Positions 43,512 to 51,454 of a stretch of DNA of 64,000 bases are shown here, in pieces (positions within the stretch are counted from its first letter, which is position 1; each line of letters starts with the position of its first letter). Origin of the DNA: Actinomadura macrotermitis (GTDB taxonomy: Bacteria; Actinomycetota; Actinomycetes; Streptosporangiales; Streptosporangiaceae); the NCBI RefSeq assembly GCF_009604375.1, contig NZ_WEGH01000001.1:930001-994000 (forward strand), in the 5' to 3' direction. The notes under the pieces were generated by a model. That model was not told where the DNA came from. It did not search any database and saw only the letters and a program-made list of their open reading frames with translations. A program made the translations under genes and the position numbers.

Positions 43512-44204
43512 TCAGGACGCCGACCAGCGGTCGATGTGCGGCAGCAGCTCGCCCAGGTCCTCGATGACCGCGTCGGGGACCGCCGTCTCCCACGCCGGGA
43601 CGCTGGCGTTCGGCACCAGCACCGCGCGCAGCCCGGCGGACTTGGCGCCGTGGATGTCGTCGTAGGGGCGGTCGCCGACGAACACGCAGGAGGCGGGGTC
43701 GTCCGCGCCGACGGCGTCCATCGCGGCGCGGAACGCCTCGGCGTGCGGCTTGGTCCAGGGGATCTCGCTGGAGTAGACGGCGCCGTCCAGCAGGTCCAGC
43801 ACGCCGTCCCGGTCGAAGATCCGCTCATGCCACTCGCGGGGCCAGGTGGTGTTGGACAGCACGCCGACCTTGATGCCGCGCTCGCGCAGGCCGCGCAGCA
43901 GCGGCGGCGCGGCCGGGTCGATGATGGTGTGCGGGGTCCACGCCTCGTACCAGGCGGCCAGCAGGGTCTGCGACGCCTCCACCCCGGCGATCTCGAAGAT
44001 CTCGTCCAGGGTGGCGCTGCGGTGCTCGCGGTGCGCCCGCCGCCACGTCTCCTCCTCGGCCGCGTGCAGCGCCCGCGCCGCCTGTTCCACCTTTTCTGAT
44101 GGCAGGTGGGCGCTGCAGAGCGCCTGCCACATCTCGCCCAGTTCAACGTCGTGCCATGGGGTCAGCGTGCCGCCCCAGTCGAAGATCACCGCATTGATGG
44201 CCAC
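43512..44204 (-). CDS. HAD-like hydrolase (subfamily IA)
   Basis: The 230-residue protein starts at GTG 44204 (VAINAVIFDWGGTL). It has HAD motif I as FDWGGT, motif II in VGVLSNTTWP, a Lys in WTKPHAEAFRAAMDAVGA and motif IV in VFVGDRPYDDIHGA. The second Asp of DxDxT is replaced by Gly, seen in a subgroup of HAD-IA proteins; that residue normally protonates the leaving group, so phosphatase activity may be low. TACCAT lies just upstream and no ribosome site does, so the message may be leaderless. Substrate unknown. Confidence 0.82.
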   Translation of the reverse strand: MAINAVIFDWGGTLTPWHDVELGEMWQALCSAHLPSEKVEQAARALHAAEEETWRRAHREHRSATLDEIFEIAGVEASQTLLAAWYEAWTPHTIIDPAAPPLLRGLRERGIKVGVLSNTTWPREWHERIFDRDGVLDLLDGAVYSSEIPWTKPHAEAFRAAMDAVGADDPASCVFVGDRPYDDIHGAKSAGLRAVLVPNASVPAWETAVPDAVIEDLGELLPHIDRWSAS

Positions 44205-44335
44205 GTCCGGATGGTAACCGCGGACGGCCCGGAGGCGATGTGCGGACGTGTGGCGGATCACTCCGGAGGGCGCGACCGGGGGCACTACGCTCGCTGCATA
44301 TATTCCCGACCTGTTTACTAGGTTTAGGAGCCCGC

Positions 44336-45883
44336 ATGCCCACCCCCCGGGCCCTCGCGACGGCGTTCGTCACGGGCGCCGCCACGTTCGGCCTCGCCCT
44401 GCCGGCCGCCGCCTCCCCCGTGCCCGACGGCCCCGGCCGCGGCCTCCTGCCCGCCTACATCGGCGCCCCGGCCGTCCCGCGCCCCCTGCCGGGCCGACCG
44501 GTGCCGGCCAACCCCCACCAGGGCCCGCCCGGCTGGTCCTCGATGCACGCCGACAGCTACGCCTCCGACACCTACCCCTTCAACGGCCCGCTCGGCCGCC
44601 GTCCCGAGGTGCGGTCCGAGGCCAAGGACGGCGGCCTGCCCGGCCTCTGCTCGACGGTCACCTTCGCCCGCCGGACCGGGCTGATCGTGGCGCAGTGCAC
44701 CCGCGGCCAGGACTTCACGCTCCGGCTCATCGACCCGAAGACCCTGAAGGACCTGGCGGCGTTCCCGCTGCCGCCGCGCCCCTCGACCGTGCGGGCGGTG
44801 GTGACCGGCGACCTGGACAAGGTGCTCACCGACACCTCCGGCGGCGCCTACTACTACCTGGACCCGCAGGACCGCGCCATCGTCGCCGACTCGGCCTTCC
44901 ACGTCCGCCGGTTCGCGCACGAGAAGGGCCCGGACGGCGCCTGGCGCTTCAAGGTCACCGACGACTGGGACCTCGGCGGCCGCCTCCCGCACGACTGCGC
45001 CACCTGGGCGGACCCGTGGCCGAAGGGCGAGTGCGACCCGATCACCGCGGTCGGCCCCGACTGGGGCGGGCGGATCTGGTGGATCACCCGCAACGGCCGG
45101 ATCGGCACCATCGACCCGAGAACGGGGGGTGTGCGAGGCGTCCGGCTGAAGGGCGAGGGCATCCAGAACTCCTTCGCCACCGCCGAGGACGGCGTCTCGA
45201 TCGTGTCCGACCACGCGCTGTACCGGATGCGGGCCGGCAAGGACGGCACGCCGCAGACCGTGTGGCGCCGGGCCTACGACCGGGGCACCGCCCGCAAACC
45301 CGGCCAGATCGACCAGGGCTCGGGCACCACGCCGACCTTCTTCGGCGACGGCTACGTGGCCATCACCGACAACGCCGACGACCGGATGCACGTGCTGGTG
45401 CTGCGGCGCGGCGACGGGCGCCCGGTCTGCAAGGTGCCGGTGTTCGGGCACGGGAAGAGCGCCAGCGACAACTCGCTGATCGGGTACGGCGACAGCCTGT
45501 TCGTGGAGAACAACTACGGCTACCGGAACTTCTTCGCGCTGCCGCCCGGCGGGTCGGTCGTGGGCGGCGTCAGCCGGGTGGACGTGACGGCCAAGGGCTG
45601 CCGGACCGCCTGGACGAGCAAGGAGCGCTCGCCGTCCACGGTCGCCAAGGCGTCGGTGACCGCCGGGCTGCTCTACCTCTACACCAAGGAGCCCCGCAAG
45701 GACCTCGTCGACGCCTGGTACCTGACCGCCGTCGACGCCCACAGCGGGCGCACCGTCTTCAAGGTGCTGACCGGTACCGGCAAGTGGTTCGACAACAACT
45801 GGGCCCCGATCACCCTCGGCCCGGACGGCACCGCCTACGTCGGCGTCGTGGGCGGGCTGGTCGCGGTGCGCGACCGCCCCTGA
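44336..45883 (+). CDS. Secreted protein of unknown function, beta-propeller-like
   Basis: The 515-residue product has a signal peptide (residues 1-30, cleavage after ALPAAAS) and AGGAG five bases before the ATG at 44336. The mature protein has a proline-rich linker, then a repeated pattern of beta strands with DxT/DxG turns (TGDLDKVLTDTSGGAYYYL, FFGDGYVAITDNADDRM), suggesting a propeller of the quinoprotein/WD type. Four or more cysteines may form disulfides. No catalytic motif was recognised. It stands alone; a short G+C hairpin follows the stop. Confidence 0.7.
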   Translation: MPTPRALATAFVTGAATFGLALPAAASPVPDGPGRGLLPAYIGAPAVPRPLPGRPVPANPHQGPPGWSSMHADSYASDTYPFNGPLGRRPEVRSEAKDGGLPGLCSTVTFARRTGLIVAQCTRGQDFTLRLIDPKTLKDLAAFPLPPRPSTVRAVVTGDLDKVLTDTSGGAYYYLDPQDRAIVADSAFHVRRFAHEKGPDGAWRFKVTDDWDLGGRLPHDCATWADPWPKGECDPITAVGPDWGGRIWWITRNGRIGTIDPRTGGVRGVRLKGEGIQNSFATAEDGVSIVSDHALYRMRAGKDGTPQTVWRRAYDRGTARKPGQIDQGSGTTPTFFGDGYVAITDNADDRMHVLVLRRGDGRPVCKVPVFGHGKSASDNSLIGYGDSLFVENNYGYRNFFALPPGGSVVGGVSRVDVTAKGCRTAWTSKERSPSTVAKASVTAGLLYLYTKEPRKDLVDAWYLTAVDAHSGRTVFKVLTGTGKWFDNNWAPITLGPDGTAYVGVVGGLVAVRDRP

Positions 45884-46008
45884 CGCTCCCCGGGGGAGCC
45901 CGCGCGGTGTGACTGCCGTCACCCCGCGCTTTCCCTCGCTGAAAAAGGGAATGGTCAAGACCGGGCATTGGTTGCCCCATGCAAGCGAGCTTGCGAGGTG
46001 ACCGGAAC

Positions 46009-47169
46009 ATGACCGAGGTGATCCAGGCACCCGCGCACATCCCGGCCCCGCCGGCGGAGCGGCCGCGCCGCTCCCGGCGGGGCCTGATCGTCCAGTGGGC
46101 GCTGCTGGCCGGCGTCATCGCGACGATCCCGCTGCTGCGCGACCAGCTCCCCGACCTCGGCACCGTCTGGACCGCCGCGCGCTCGGCCGACCCGACCTGG
46201 CTGCTGCTCGTGGTGCTCGCCGAGGCGGCCTCGATGGCCGCGTTCGCCCGGCTGCAGCGGCGGCTGCTGCGCGCCGGCGGGCTGCGCGTCTCGCGCCGCC
46301 GCGCGTTCGCGATCACCTACGCGGGCAACGCGCTGTCCACCTCACTGCCGGCCGGCCCGGCGGTGAGCGTGGTGTTCACCTTCCAGCAGTTCCGGCGCAG
46401 CGGCGCGACCGCCAGGCTCGCCACCGCCGTGATCATCGTCGGCGGGATCGTCACCAGCACCGCCTACACCGCGATCGGGCTGCTGGCGCTGCTGGCCGAC
46501 CCCTACGCGCGCGGCCCCGCGCTGACCGCGCTGGCCGGCCCCGCCGTCGCCGCCGCCGTGCTGCTGCTCGCGCTGCGCCGGCCCGCCCTGCGCGCCCGGA
46601 TCACCCGGCCGCTGCGCCGGCTCGCCCGCGCGATCACCGCGCACCCCAAGGTCGCGCCCTGGGCGCAGCGGCTGCGCGAGGGCATGGAGGTGCTGCGGCC
46701 GACCCGCCGCGACTGGGCGATGCTGGCGATCCTCGCCTCGCTGAACTGGCTGTTCGACATCCTCGCGCTGTTCGCGGCGGCGAGCGCGGTCGGCATCGAC
46801 GTCGCGCCGACCGGGGTGACGCTCGCCTACTTCGCCGCCCAGGCCGCGGGCAGCCTGCTGCCGCTGCTGCCCGGCGGCATCGGCGCCATCGAGAGCAGCA
46901 TGGCCGCCGGGCTGGTCGCCTTCGGCGCGACGCTCGCCCCGGCGGGCGCCGCCGTCGGCCTGTACCGGCTGTTCTCCTACTGGATGGTCGTCGCCGTCGG
47001 CTGGCTCGCCTGGCTCACGCTGCAGGAGGGCCCGCGCCTGTCCACCCGCACCCGCCGCTGGCTGACGGCGACCGGGCAGGGCGTGGTGGCCGGCTTCGGC
47101 TCGCTGGCGTTCCTCACGCCCTACAACGCCGTCCAGGCCCCCGCGCCCGCCGAGCCGCGCCACTCCTGA
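46009..47169 (+). CDS. UPF0104 / LPG-synthase-TM-like flippase-type membrane protein
   Basis: The 386-residue protein has about eight to nine membrane helices and the UPF0104 pattern: AGNALSTSLPAGPAVSVVFTF near residue 115, then AAQAAGSLLPLLPGGIGAIES and GLYRLFSYWMVVA. This domain is the flippase half of MprF and is found alone in many actinobacteria, where roles in glycolipid or prenol-linked transport are proposed. It lacks the synthase half. The ATG at 46009 follows GAGGTGA. No lipid-synthesis gene is adjacent. Confidence 0.85.
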   Translation: MTEVIQAPAHIPAPPAERPRRSRRGLIVQWALLAGVIATIPLLRDQLPDLGTVWTAARSADPTWLLLVVLAEAASMAAFARLQRRLLRAGGLRVSRRRAFAITYAGNALSTSLPAGPAVSVVFTFQQFRRSGATARLATAVIIVGGIVTSTAYTAIGLLALLADPYARGPALTALAGPAVAAAVLLLALRRPALRARITRPLRRLARAITAHPKVAPWAQRLREGMEVLRPTRRDWAMLAILASLNWLFDILALFAAASAVGIDVAPTGVTLAYFAAQAAGSLLPLLPGGIGAIESSMAAGLVAFGATLAPAGAAVGLYRLFSYWMVVAVGWLAWLTLQEGPRLSTRTRRWLTATGQGVVAGFGSLAFLTPYNAVQAPAPAEPRHS

Positions 47170-47224
47170 CCCGCCCCACCCGCCGCACCGCGACTTGTTG
47201 CCGTCATCGGCTGCTGCTAATCTC

Positions 47225-47240
47225 CCAAGCGAGCGCTTGG
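47225..47240. promoter_or_regulatory. KstR2-like operator upstream of the monooxygenase gene
   Basis: The palindrome CCAAGCGAGCGCTTGG lies 36 bp before the start of the luciferase-like gene. It contains a one-mismatch version of the KstR2-type core (CGAG-CG-CTTG here), and the same motif recurs twice 5.4 kb away. It probably overlaps the promoter, so a TetR-type repressor would block transcription. Confidence 0.75.
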
Positions 47241-47276
47241 TCATAATCGGCACAGCAGAGCACCACCGGAGGCTCG

Positions 47277-48344
47277 ATGACGTCCCTACGGGTCAGCCTT
47301 GGCTATGAACTCGAGGTCCGCGGGCGGTCCCGCGACGTGGAACGGCGCGCGTTCGAGAACGTCATGGACCAGGTCGTGCTGGCCGACGAGCTCGGCTTCG
47401 ACACCGCCTGGTTCGTCGAGCACCACTTCACCCGGGGCTTCTCCCACTCCTCGGCGCCCGACCTGGTGCTGGCCGGCATCTCGCAGCGCACGTCGCGCAT
47501 CCACCTCGGCCTCGGCGTGGTGCTGCTGCCGTTCCAGTCGCCGATCCGCACCGCCGAGCGCGTCGCCACACTGGACGTGATCAGCGGCGGCCGGGTCGAG
47601 TTCGGCACCGGGCGCGGCGCGTCCCCGCTGGAGTACCAGGCGTTCCAGCGGCCCTTCGAGCAGTCGCGCAAGCTGTGGGAGGAGTCGCTGGAGGCCGTCC
47701 TGGCGATCTGGAACGCCGACGGGCAGCCGGTCAGCCGGTCCGGCGAGTTCTTCGAGATCCCCGACGTGTCGGTCTACCCGCGGCCGGTGCAGGAGCCGCA
47801 CCCGCCGGTGTGGGTCGCCTCCACCTCGCTGGACGGCTACCTCGCCGCCGCCAAGCAGGGCTACAACCTGCTCGGCATGACGATGCTGAAGGGCCTGGAC
47901 GAGGTCGCCGAGGACATCGCCCAGTACAAGCAGTGCCTGGCCGACAACGGGTTCGACCCCGACAGCAGGCGGATCGCGCTGATGATCCCCTGGCATGTCG
48001 CGCCGACCCAGCAGGAGGCCGTCGACACCGCCGCCGACGCGGTGCTGTGGTACCTGCGGCGGCAGATCAACCTGGTCGCGCCGCCCGACTACACCGACGC
48101 CCGGCACGCCACCCACCGCGTCCTCGGCCAGCAGGCCGTCGGGATGCCGCCGGAGGAGGCGATGGCGGTCCTGCGCGACCAGACCATGGTCGTCATCGAC
48201 GACGTGGAGGGCTCGCGCAAGGCCGTCGAGCGCATCGCCGCCGCGGGCGCCACCGACCTCATCCTGCAGGCGCAGGTGGGCGGCCTGGCCCACGAGCACG
48301 TCTGCGAGTCGATGAAGCTGTTCATGCGGGAGGTCGCGCAGTGA
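47277..48344 (+). CDS. LLM-class flavin-dependent monooxygenase
   Basis: The 355-residue protein is a luciferase-like TIM barrel: LADELGFDTAWFVEHHF, VVLLPFQSPIRTAERVATLD and FGTGRGASPLEYQAF (a flavin-binding region), then PPVWVAS. Such enzymes oxidise substrates using reduced FMN or F420. The flavin reductase at 52.9 kb could supply FMNH2, making a two-component system; if F420-dependent, that reductase is not needed. GGAGG precedes the ATG. The stop overlaps the next start (GTGA), and a CAAGC-type operator is upstream. Confidence 0.85.
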   Translation: MTSLRVSLGYELEVRGRSRDVERRAFENVMDQVVLADELGFDTAWFVEHHFTRGFSHSSAPDLVLAGISQRTSRIHLGLGVVLLPFQSPIRTAERVATLDVISGGRVEFGTGRGASPLEYQAFQRPFEQSRKLWEESLEAVLAIWNADGQPVSRSGEFFEIPDVSVYPRPVQEPHPPVWVASTSLDGYLAAAKQGYNLLGMTMLKGLDEVAEDIAQYKQCLADNGFDPDSRRIALMIPWHVAPTQQEAVDTAADAVLWYLRRQINLVAPPDYTDARHATHRVLGQQAVGMPPEEAMAVLRDQTMVVIDDVEGSRKAVERIAAAGATDLILQAQVGGLAHEHVCESMKLFMREVAQ

Positions 48345-49393
48345 GCTGGCCGACCCGCGCCGCCTACCCCGGCGGCCGTTCCGCCGCCGGGCTGCTGGCG
48401 GTCTCCCCCGAAGGCGAACTGGTCGCGCCGCTGGCCCCGGCGGCGCGCGAACTGACCGCCGAGACGCTGCGCGCCGCCGGGATCGGCGAGCGCGACCGCG
48501 TGGTGGTCGCGCTGAACGACGACGGCGAGCCCGCCGGGTCGCTGATCGCGCAGGCCGCCGCGGACGTCGCGCAGGCCGCCGCATCGGTCGGCCCGCGCGG
48601 CCGGATGCGGCTGCACACCGCGCTGGAGGCGGTCGGCGCCACCGCCCTCGTCACCACCCCGACCGGGGCGATGGACCTCCTCGCGCGGCTGCACCTGGAG
48701 TTCCTGCTCGACCCGCTGGACCTGGAGCTGCGGCACATCCTGCTCGTCGGCGAGATCGCCTCGTCGAACAGCGCCCGCCAGCTCGCCACCGAGTTCGAGG
48801 CGTCGGTGCGCGAGGTGTACGCCGACCCGTTCACCGGGGCGCTGCTCGCGCAGCGCGGCCCGTCCGACGCGGCGCTGACCCCGGCGCGCGAGGGCCTGCT
48901 CGGGCTCGCGCCCGTCGGCAAGGACGCGCTGCTGGAGGCGCCCTACGACGCGGGCCTGGCCGAACTGGTCGTCACCGCGCCCTGGCACGGCGAGCCGCTG
49001 CGCACCGGGCACGCGGTCCGGCTCGCGGGCGGCGAGACGGGCGTGCCCGCGCCCGCGCACACCGTCGGCGAGCACGTGCTGGTCCGGGGCCGCTGGGTGT
49101 CGGTGCCCAAGATCTCCGCCGCGCTGGCCCGGATCGACGGCGTGGCCCGCTGGGACCTGCGGATCAGGCGCGAGGGCACCCTGGACGCCGCCGCGCTGCA
49201 CGTGTCGTTCAACCGCGGCACCCTCGTCAAGAACCCCATGTGGAAGGCGCGGATCGCGCAGGCGCTGTACGCGCTCACCCCGGTGGCGATCGAGGTGGTC
49301 GTCGAGCCCGAGGTCGCCGAGGAGCGCCGTCCCGGCACGGTGACCGACCAGCGCGGCCACCACCTCGGCCGCGACCGCGCCCAGCTGTCCTGA
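48341..49393 (+). CDS. Degenerate PaaK-like (phenylacetate-CoA ligase family) protein
   Basis: The 350-residue product starts at GTG 48341. Its middle (HILLVGEIASSNSARQLATE, then VREVYADPF) and C-terminus (VLVRGRWVSVPKISAALARI) align by eye with the core and lid of PaaK-like adenylate-forming enzymes. It is about 80-90 residues short. The ATP-binding P-loop (TSGSTG type) is absent, and the PaaK GAEPW and DIYGLSE motifs are replaced by GEIAS and EVYADPF. Ligase activity by the usual mechanism is therefore unlikely. A binding or allosteric role with the adjacent FadD-like ligase is inference. Confidence 0.65.
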   Translation: MSWPTRAAYPGGRSAAGLLAVSPEGELVAPLAPAARELTAETLRAAGIGERDRVVVALNDDGEPAGSLIAQAAADVAQAAASVGPRGRMRLHTALEAVGATALVTTPTGAMDLLARLHLEFLLDPLDLELRHILLVGEIASSNSARQLATEFEASVREVYADPFTGALLAQRGPSDAALTPAREGLLGLAPVGKDALLEAPYDAGLAELVVTAPWHGEPLRTGHAVRLAGGETGVPAPAHTVGEHVLVRGRWVSVPKISAALARIDGVARWDLRIRREGTLDAAALHVSFNRGTLVKNPMWKARIAQALYALTPVAIEVVVEPEVAEERRPGTVTDQRGHHLGRDRAQLS

Positions 49394-49406
49394 CGGAGGC
49401 GACGCG

Positions 49407-50987
49407 ATGGAGGTGCAGCCGGTCCCCGCATGGGGGACGATCCCGCGGATGCTGCGGGACCAGGCGTCCGGGCACCCGGACGTGGAGGTGGTCGTCGCCG
49501 GGCCGGTCCGGCTGACGCTCGCCGAGCTGGCGGCCCGGGCCGGGGAGGTGGCGCGGGCGCTGATCGCGCTCGGCGTCTCCCCCGGCGACCGGGTCGCGGT
49601 GTGGGGGCCGAACGACCCGGACTGGGTCGTCGCGGCCTACGGGATCTGGGACGCCGGCGCCGTCATCGCGCCGCTGTCCACCCGGTTCAAGGGGCTGGAG
49701 GCCGCCGGGCTGCTCCGCAAGACCGGCGCGAAGGTGCTGCTGGCCGCCGAGGGCTTCATGGGCGCCTCCTACCTGGAGATGATCGAGGACGCGGAGCTGC
49801 CCGATTTGCAGCACCGCGTCGTCCTCGGCGGCGGACCCGCCCCGTCCGGCGCGCTGGGCTGGGCGGACTTCCTGGCGGGCGGGGCGGCGGTCTCCGCCGG
49901 GGCGGCCGAGGAGCGCGCGCTCGGCGTCGGACGGGACGACCTCGCCTCGATCATGGCGACGTCCGGCACCACCGGCGCGCCGAAGGGCGTCATGCTGCAC
50001 CACTCCCAGCTGCTGCGCGGCTACTGGGACTGGGCCGAGCTGGTCACGCTGCGCGAGGGCGACCGCTATCCGATCATCGCGCCGTTCTCGCACGGCTTCG
50101 GGATCAACGCGGGGCTGCTGGCGTGCGTGCTGCGCCGCGCCACGATGATGCCGGTCGCGCTGTTCCGGCCCGAGGAGCTGATGGACCTCATCGAGCGCGA
50201 CCGGATCAGCGTCCTGGCGGGCGCGCCGCCGATGTTCTTCAAGATCCTGGACGAGCTCGAAGGACGGGACGTCTCCTCGCTGCGGGTGGCGATCTGCGGC
50301 GCCGCCGCGGTGCCGCCCGAGCTGATCCGCCGGCTGGTGGACCGGGTCGGCCTGGACCGGATGATCAACGCGTACGGGCTGATGGAGGGCACCGTGGTGT
50401 CGATGACCCGGGCCGGCGACCCGGTCGAGGTGATCGCCTCCTCCACCGGCCGCGCGGTGCCGGGGGTGTCGGTGCGGGTCGTCGGCGAGGACGGCAAGGA
50501 CCTGCCGCCGGGCGAGCCGGGCGAGATCCTGGTCGGCGGGTACGGGGTGATGCGCGGCTACTGGCGCGACCCCGAGCGCACCGCCGAGGCCGTGGACCCC
50601 GGCGGCTGGCTGCACACCGGCGACATCGGCACGCTCGACGACGCCGGGAACCTGGCCATCGTGGACCGCAAGAAGGAGATGTTCATCGTCTCGGGGTTCA
50701 ACGCCTACCCGGCCGAGATCGAGGGGCTGCTGCTGCGCTGCCCGCTGGTCGGCCAGGTCGCGGTGATCGGCGTCCCCGACGCCGAGGTGGGCGAGGTCGG
50801 CCGGGCCTACGTGGTGCCGCCGCCGGGAACCGCCGTGGACGCCGAGGGGATCATCGCCTGGGCCCGCGCGAACATGTCCAACTACAAGGTGCCGCGCCGG
50901 GTGGTCGCGCTGGACGCGCTGCCGGTGAACGCCAACGGGAAGATCGACAAGCCGGCCCTGCACGCCCTGGCGGCGGAGGAGGGCTGA
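49407..50987 (+). CDS. FadD3-like acyl-CoA ligase
   Basis: The 526-residue adenylate-forming enzyme would activate a carboxylic acid as its CoA thioester. All motifs are intact: P-loop TSGTTGAPKG (185-194), AYGLMEG, GWLHTGDIG, KEMFIVSGFNAYPAEIEG and the C-terminal catalytic lysine in NANGKIDK (Lys512). It resembles the FadD3 group, whose mycobacterial member activates the steroid C/D-ring acid HIP and belongs to the KstR2 regulon. Operators of that kind occur in this cluster. GGAGG precedes the ATG. Its stop abuts the convergent DUF35 gene with no base between. Confidence 0.85.
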   Translation: MEVQPVPAWGTIPRMLRDQASGHPDVEVVVAGPVRLTLAELAARAGEVARALIALGVSPGDRVAVWGPNDPDWVVAAYGIWDAGAVIAPLSTRFKGLEAAGLLRKTGAKVLLAAEGFMGASYLEMIEDAELPDLQHRVVLGGGPAPSGALGWADFLAGGAAVSAGAAEERALGVGRDDLASIMATSGTTGAPKGVMLHHSQLLRGYWDWAELVTLREGDRYPIIAPFSHGFGINAGLLACVLRRATMMPVALFRPEELMDLIERDRISVLAGAPPMFFKILDELEGRDVSSLRVAICGAAAVPPELIRRLVDRVGLDRMINAYGLMEGTVVSMTRAGDPVEVIASSTGRAVPGVSVRVVGEDGKDLPPGEPGEILVGGYGVMRGYWRDPERTAEAVDPGGWLHTGDIGTLDDAGNLAIVDRKKEMFIVSGFNAYPAEIEGLLLRCPLVGQVAVIGVPDAEVGEVGRAYVVPPPGTAVDAEGIIAWARANMSNYKVPRRVVALDALPVNANGKIDKPALHALAAEEG

Positions 50988-51392
50988 TCAGCGGCGGGGG
51001 CGCCACTGCACGACGGTGGCGCCCTCGTCATCATCCGCGAAGACCGCCTCGACGGGCAGCCCTTCGCGCAGCTCGGCGGCGTCGCCGTCCACCAGGTTCC
51101 CGTACATCAGCAGGTCGTCGCCGTCGTCCAGGCGCACCAGCAGCACCGGGAAGGGCACCAGCTCCGCCATCGGCCGCGCGAACACCTGGTGGTTGACGAT
51201 CCAGCTGTAGACGCGCCCGGTCCCGCGGGCGGGCACCCAGGTGTACTCCAGCGAGCGGCAGCGGTTGCAGACCGCCCGCGCCGGGAAGCGCGGCGTCCCG
51301 CAGCCCTCGCACCTCTGCACGGTCAGCTCGTGCCGCCGCACCGCCTCCCACCAGGGCGCGGAGTCGCGGTCTTCTTCGGGCTTGATGCTCAT
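50988..51392 (-). CDS. DUF35 OB-fold/zinc-ribbon protein, partner of the thiolase-fold aldolase
   Basis: The 134-residue protein has an N-terminal helix (WEAVRRHELTVQRC), a zinc ribbon with CEGCG and CNRC (two CxxC pairs) and an OB fold (GRVYSWIVNHQ, MYGNLVDG). DUF35 proteins bind CoA esters and pair with thiolase-fold enzymes; ChsH2's DUF35 domain pairs with the aldolase Ltp2 in steroid side-chain cleavage. The Ltp2-like gene lies 62 bases upstream on the same strand, so the pair should form one complex. It lacks a MaoC hydratase domain, unlike ChsH2. Confidence 0.85.
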   Translation of the reverse strand: MSIKPEEDRDSAPWWEAVRRHELTVQRCEGCGTPRFPARAVCNRCRSLEYTWVPARGTGRVYSWIVNHQVFARPMAELVPFPVLLVRLDDGDDLLMYGNLVDGDAAELREGLPVEAVFADDDEGATVVQWRPRR

Positions 51393-51454
51393 CGGCGAAG
51401 CCTCCTTGGCACGGCCGGGGGGCGTGGGGGGTCGTCCCCCCTCGGAAGACACGA

